Assembly (NCBI GenBank): GCA_002083615.1
Contig: MSXO01000029.1
Coordinates: 1 to 38,031, forward strand
DNA length: 38,031 nucleotides
Direction of reading: 5' to 3'
Source of the DNA: Proteobacteria bacterium ST_bin11
GTDB taxonomy: Bacteria > Pseudomonadota > Gammaproteobacteria > Methylococcales > Methylomonadaceae
Shown: positions 35,869 through 38,031 of the stretch, piece by piece
Position numbering within the stretch: the first letter of the stretch is position 1
How the letters are laid out: each line of letters starts with the position of its first letter
The notes under the pieces: generated by a model
What the model was told of the DNA's origin: nothing
The model's database searches: none
Seen by the model: the letters and a program-made list of their open reading frames with translations, nothing else
Position numbers and translations under genes: made by a program

Positions 35869-36360
35869 GAGCGTTTCCTGAAAAAGCGACAAGGAGAAAA
35901 AAAGTCGCGCAACCATACCATGACCTGAATTGTTAGGGATAGGTTGGCAGCATATTCCGCCGCTCACGCTGGTTAGGGTCGGAGAATCAAAGGCTCACCT
36001 TGGTCTTTCAGTGAAGCCGTTCATGCCATGAGCCGATTACTTTTGTAATACATTTCTTCAAACCTTCACAGTTTGGTAACCGTTTTGACTTAGTCAATTC
36101 GTACGATTGCGCGCAGTCAGAGACTCTGCTACGGCGCTCGGACAGGATTTCTAGGAAGAATACCGACAACTGGGTTTTTATTCGAGATTCTCTCGACAAA
36201 AGACCGGTAATAGGTAGCTGGCAACGGAAGCGGCAACGCATTGGGCAGTTTCAAGCACAATGCGGCCAGCACACTTTAATCAGCTTCAATAGCCCTTTAG
36301 TTAACGCTAAAGGTGCAACTTGAAGCTAACTGCCTATCTTTCGAATCATTGGGAATGTTT
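35869..36360. other. Upstream region of the first duplicated secreted-protein gene
   Basis: No gene. The right part (from about 36158) is the first copy of a duplicated segment. At 36074-36088, TGGTAACCGTTTTGA sits where the second copy has a good sigma-54 promoter, but -12 GC is changed to GA and -24 GGC to GGT, so this copy may be weak or dead. Confidence 0.45.
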
Positions 36361-37089
36361 ATGACAATTAAATCGTGGGCCCTGGCGTTTGCCGGGGTTA
36401 TTTCATTATTAAGCGGGAACGCTTCGGCGGCTTTGGTCACGCTGAACGGCAACGGTTTTACTGCTGTTTACGACAGTGCGCTGACCGGCTTGTTCGGCAC
36501 CCCCACTTTATCGGGTGACGGCAAAACTATTTTGTTTTCGCCTTTAAATTTTGTGGCTAGTTCTACCGGTCAAGGCACGGTGTTCACCACCAGTAATGTG
36601 CAATTTGACATTACACCTGCTGCCAACTTCAGCATGAACGGTGTGAGCTTAGTGGAAAACGGCGATTATCGTTTGGTTGACCGCGCGGGTAACGGCCCAT
36701 TGGCACCTTCTGTGGATGCCTCCGGCGAATTGCGCTTAACCAATCTGTGGAATGGCGTGGATGTCGTCACGACTAATTTTTCCGCAGGTACCCTGACCAA
36801 TGTCTGCGCTACTTCGGCTGGTTGCGGATTTAGCCCTTGGTCAGCATCAGCTTTTTTAAACACGCCTAGTGATTGGGCAGACGCCGGTGTTCGCGTGCGG
36901 ATCCAAAACTATTTGACCGCTGAAGCTTTCTACGCAGGTGATACTGCCACGATTGAGAAAAAACAAGCCTCGGCAAGCCTGGAAATTACGCCGTTTACTA
37001 GCGCAGTAGTTCCAGTCCCTGGTGCTGTGTGGTTGTTCGGATCAGCTTTGGCTGGTTTTATTGGTTTGCGCCGCAAAGTAAGCGTTTAA
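36361..37089 (+). CDS. Exosortase-target secreted protein, tandem copy 1
   Basis: A 242-residue exported protein. The signal peptide is AFAGVISLLSGNASA and the mature start is ALVTLNGNGF. The body looks beta-rich (GDGKTILFSPLNFVA, FDITPAANFSMNGVSLVENG) with two close cysteines (CATSAGC). The sorting signal VPVPGAVWLFGSALAGFIGL is followed by RRK. I chose ATG 36361 rather than 36355 because only 36361 is conserved in the second copy (37724). It is not related in sequence to the AHV/GDSH proteins. Function unknown. Confidence 0.85.
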   Translation: MTIKSWALAFAGVISLLSGNASAALVTLNGNGFTAVYDSALTGLFGTPTLSGDGKTILFSPLNFVASSTGQGTVFTTSNVQFDITPAANFSMNGVSLVENGDYRLVDRAGNGPLAPSVDASGELRLTNLWNGVDVVTTNFSAGTLTNVCATSAGCGFSPWSASAFLNTPSDWADAGVRVRIQNYLTAEAFYAGDTATIEKKQASASLEITPFTSAVVPVPGAVWLFGSALAGFIGLRRKVSV

Positions 37090-37118
37090 GACCACGCTAT
37101 ATCGCTATACCCCAGCCC

Positions 37119-37151
37119 AGCTAAGCTAGCCCGGAAGCGGGCAGTTTAGCT
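37119..37151. other. Hairpin after tandem copy 1
   Basis: AGCTAA and TTAGCT flank an inner GCCCG-GAAG-CGGGC stem-loop, 29 bases after the stop. There is no T-run on the plus strand, so it is a weak terminator at best and could be an mRNA-stabilising structure. Confidence 0.45.
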
Positions 37152-37438
37152 AGCTAAAAACGTTAACAATAGACACGGATGTCGCCTTAAACTCCCGCAC
37201 CAACTGATCGATAGCTTTGCCATTGCTTACTTCTCAGCACGAGCAGCGTTGCGAACTAAGCTAAGCGATCCATCCCCGCCCCGACCCAACTCTCCGACAC
37301 CGATCTGAAACACACTCAAGCTGCCTGACGAGCCGTTTTTGCGTGTTATCCCACACCTGGGGCATATCACTCACTTTAATCGTAGCTTTTCTAGCAAATT
37401 TACAAAAAAACCTTTTTATTTTAGATATTTACATTAAT

Positions 37439-37454
37439 TGGCTTATTACTTGCT
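37439..37454 (+). promoter_or_regulatory. Sigma-54 (-24/-12) promoter of tandem copy 2
   Basis: TGGCTTATTACTTGCT has GG and GC ten bases apart and a full TTGC at -12. It predicts a start near 37465 and a long leader of about 260 bases. Confidence 0.7.
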
Positions 37455-37723
37455 ATGTTGGCAAGGCAAGATTTAAGCAAGGATTCAATTCACTCGGTCG
37501 TGTGCAAGGGTAAAACCTTCGAATACCGGAAATCGGTTTTCGCAGGAATAGCCAAGCCCTTGAGCAGGATCGCGTTTAGCTGGCAACGGAAGCGGCAACG
37601 CATTGGACAGTTCCAAAGCCAATGCGGCCAGCACACTTTAACCGGCTTCGACAGGCCTTTAGTTAACACTACATGGTAAGACTCGAAGTTAATTGCCTAT
37701 CTTTCGAATTATTTGGGACTTTT

Positions 37724-38031
37724 ATGACAAAAAAATCGTGGTTCCTGGCATTTGCCGGGGTAATTTCAATCTTAAGCGGGAACGCTTCGGCGGCTTTGGT
37801 CACGCTGAACGGCAACGGCTTTACTGCCACTTATGACAGTGCGGCGACCGGCTTGTTCGGCACACCTACTTTATCGGGTGATGGCAAAACCATCCTGTTT
37901 TCGCCTTTAAATTTTGTGGCTAGTTCTACCGGTCAAGGCACGGTGTTCACCACCAGTAATGTGCAATTTGACATTACACCTACTGCCAACTTCAGCTTGA
38001 ACGGTGTTGGCTTAGTGGAAAACGGCGATTA
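37724..38031 (+). CDS. Exosortase-target secreted protein, tandem copy 2 (partial)
   Basis: The first 102 codons of a near-identical copy of the 36361 gene, running off the window. It begins MTKKSWFLAFAGVISILSGN, with signal peptide cleavage expected after NASA. Only a few residues differ from copy 1 in the visible part (for example D-S-A-A-T for D-S-A-L-T). The sorting signal is outside the window and is assumed from copy 1. Confidence 0.85.
   Translation, partial: MTKKSWFLAFAGVISILSGNASAALVTLNGNGFTATYDSAATGLFGTPTLSGDGKTILFSPLNFVASSTGQGTVFTTSNVQFDITPTANFSLNGVGLVENGD

Larger units (their letters stand above)
37090..37723. other. 634-base intergenic region between the tandem copies
   Basis: No gene. 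From left to right it holds the hairpin at 37119, then TCACTCACTT at 37367-37376 (also upstream of the 30667 promoter) and the sigma-54 promoter at 37439. The leader duplicated from 36158 follows. Confidence 0.45.
36158..38031 (+). repeat. Tandem duplication of secreted-protein gene with its leader
   Basis: The segment from about 36158 recurs from about 37521 at a constant offset near 1363 bases. Leaders share TAGCTGGCAACGGAAGCGGC (from 36215 and 37577). The coding parts share long identical runs, for example 84 bases at 36535-36618 and 37898-37981. The second unit is cut by the window end, so more copies may follow. Confidence 0.9.

Noticed and set aside
35395..35928. Plus-strand open frame over the YjgR-like gene
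   Set aside because: Antisense to the Walker A region of the ATPase; His/Gln/Arg-rich shadow composition.
36200..36260. Cyclic-di-GMP (GEMM) riboswitch in the duplicated leader, suggested by CCGGTAATAGGTAGCTGG
   Set aside because: The 5' half of the aptamer is missing and the second copy does not keep the resemblance.

Overview
The window looks like chromosome of a gammaproteobacterial (type I) methanotroph or close methylotroph, Methylomonas-like. This is inferred from gene content, with no database search: a pyrophosphate-type phosphofructokinase, PEP carboxylase, G6P dehydrogenase next to a phosphohexomutase, and several exosortase-targeted proteins ending in VPxPxAxWLxGS signals. No rRNA, tRNA, CRISPR array, insertion sequence or phage gene was recognised.

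Layout. (1) 1-5553, plus strand: the tail of an unidentified gene, then bioD, ispG, ilvD and bioA, so two biotin genes flank two Fe-S enzymes. (2) 6136-8328: a FecA-like TonB-dependent receptor behind a candidate Fur box, convergent with a MarC-family gene. (3) 8348-14046, minus strand: MarC, two small related membrane proteins, a large P2-type cation ATPase and, upstream of it, a decayed copy of one of the small membrane genes. (4) 14047-21337, minus strand: ppc followed by a tightly overlapping ABC-HlyD-TolC set whose ABC protein has lost its ATPase motifs. (5) 21749-25044, plus strand: DUF445 protein, YbfF-like hydrolase, a small unknown ORF and pfp with a clear terminator. (6) 25131-25598, minus strand: a DUF1348 gene with a double-palindrome promoter. 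(7) 25805-30682: an exosortase-substrate island with three related secreted proteins and a PQQ-type sugar dehydrogenase, all carrying C-terminal sorting signals. (8) 30891-35868, minus strand: zwf, phosphohexomutase and a YjgR-like ATPase. (9) 36158-38031: a tandem duplication of another sorting-signal protein, the second copy cut by the window end.

The most interesting material is in regions 7 and 9. Three of the five sorting-signal genes have near-consensus sigma-54 (-24/-12) promoters that resemble one another (TGGC-N8-TGCT), which suggests an RpoN-controlled regulon. The three related proteins at 26074, 28472 and 29522 share predicted signal-peptide cleavage directly before a histidine (AHV), plus conserved GDSH and HD motifs. 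A mature N-terminal histidine with further conserved histidines recalls copper histidine-brace proteins, so in a methanotroph a metal-binding surface protein family is a testable idea. The second notable item is the type I secretion-like operon with a catalytically degenerate ABC subunit.

All functional calls rest on motifs and family resemblance read by eye from the sequence. Residue positions inside proteins are approximate unless stated as counted.
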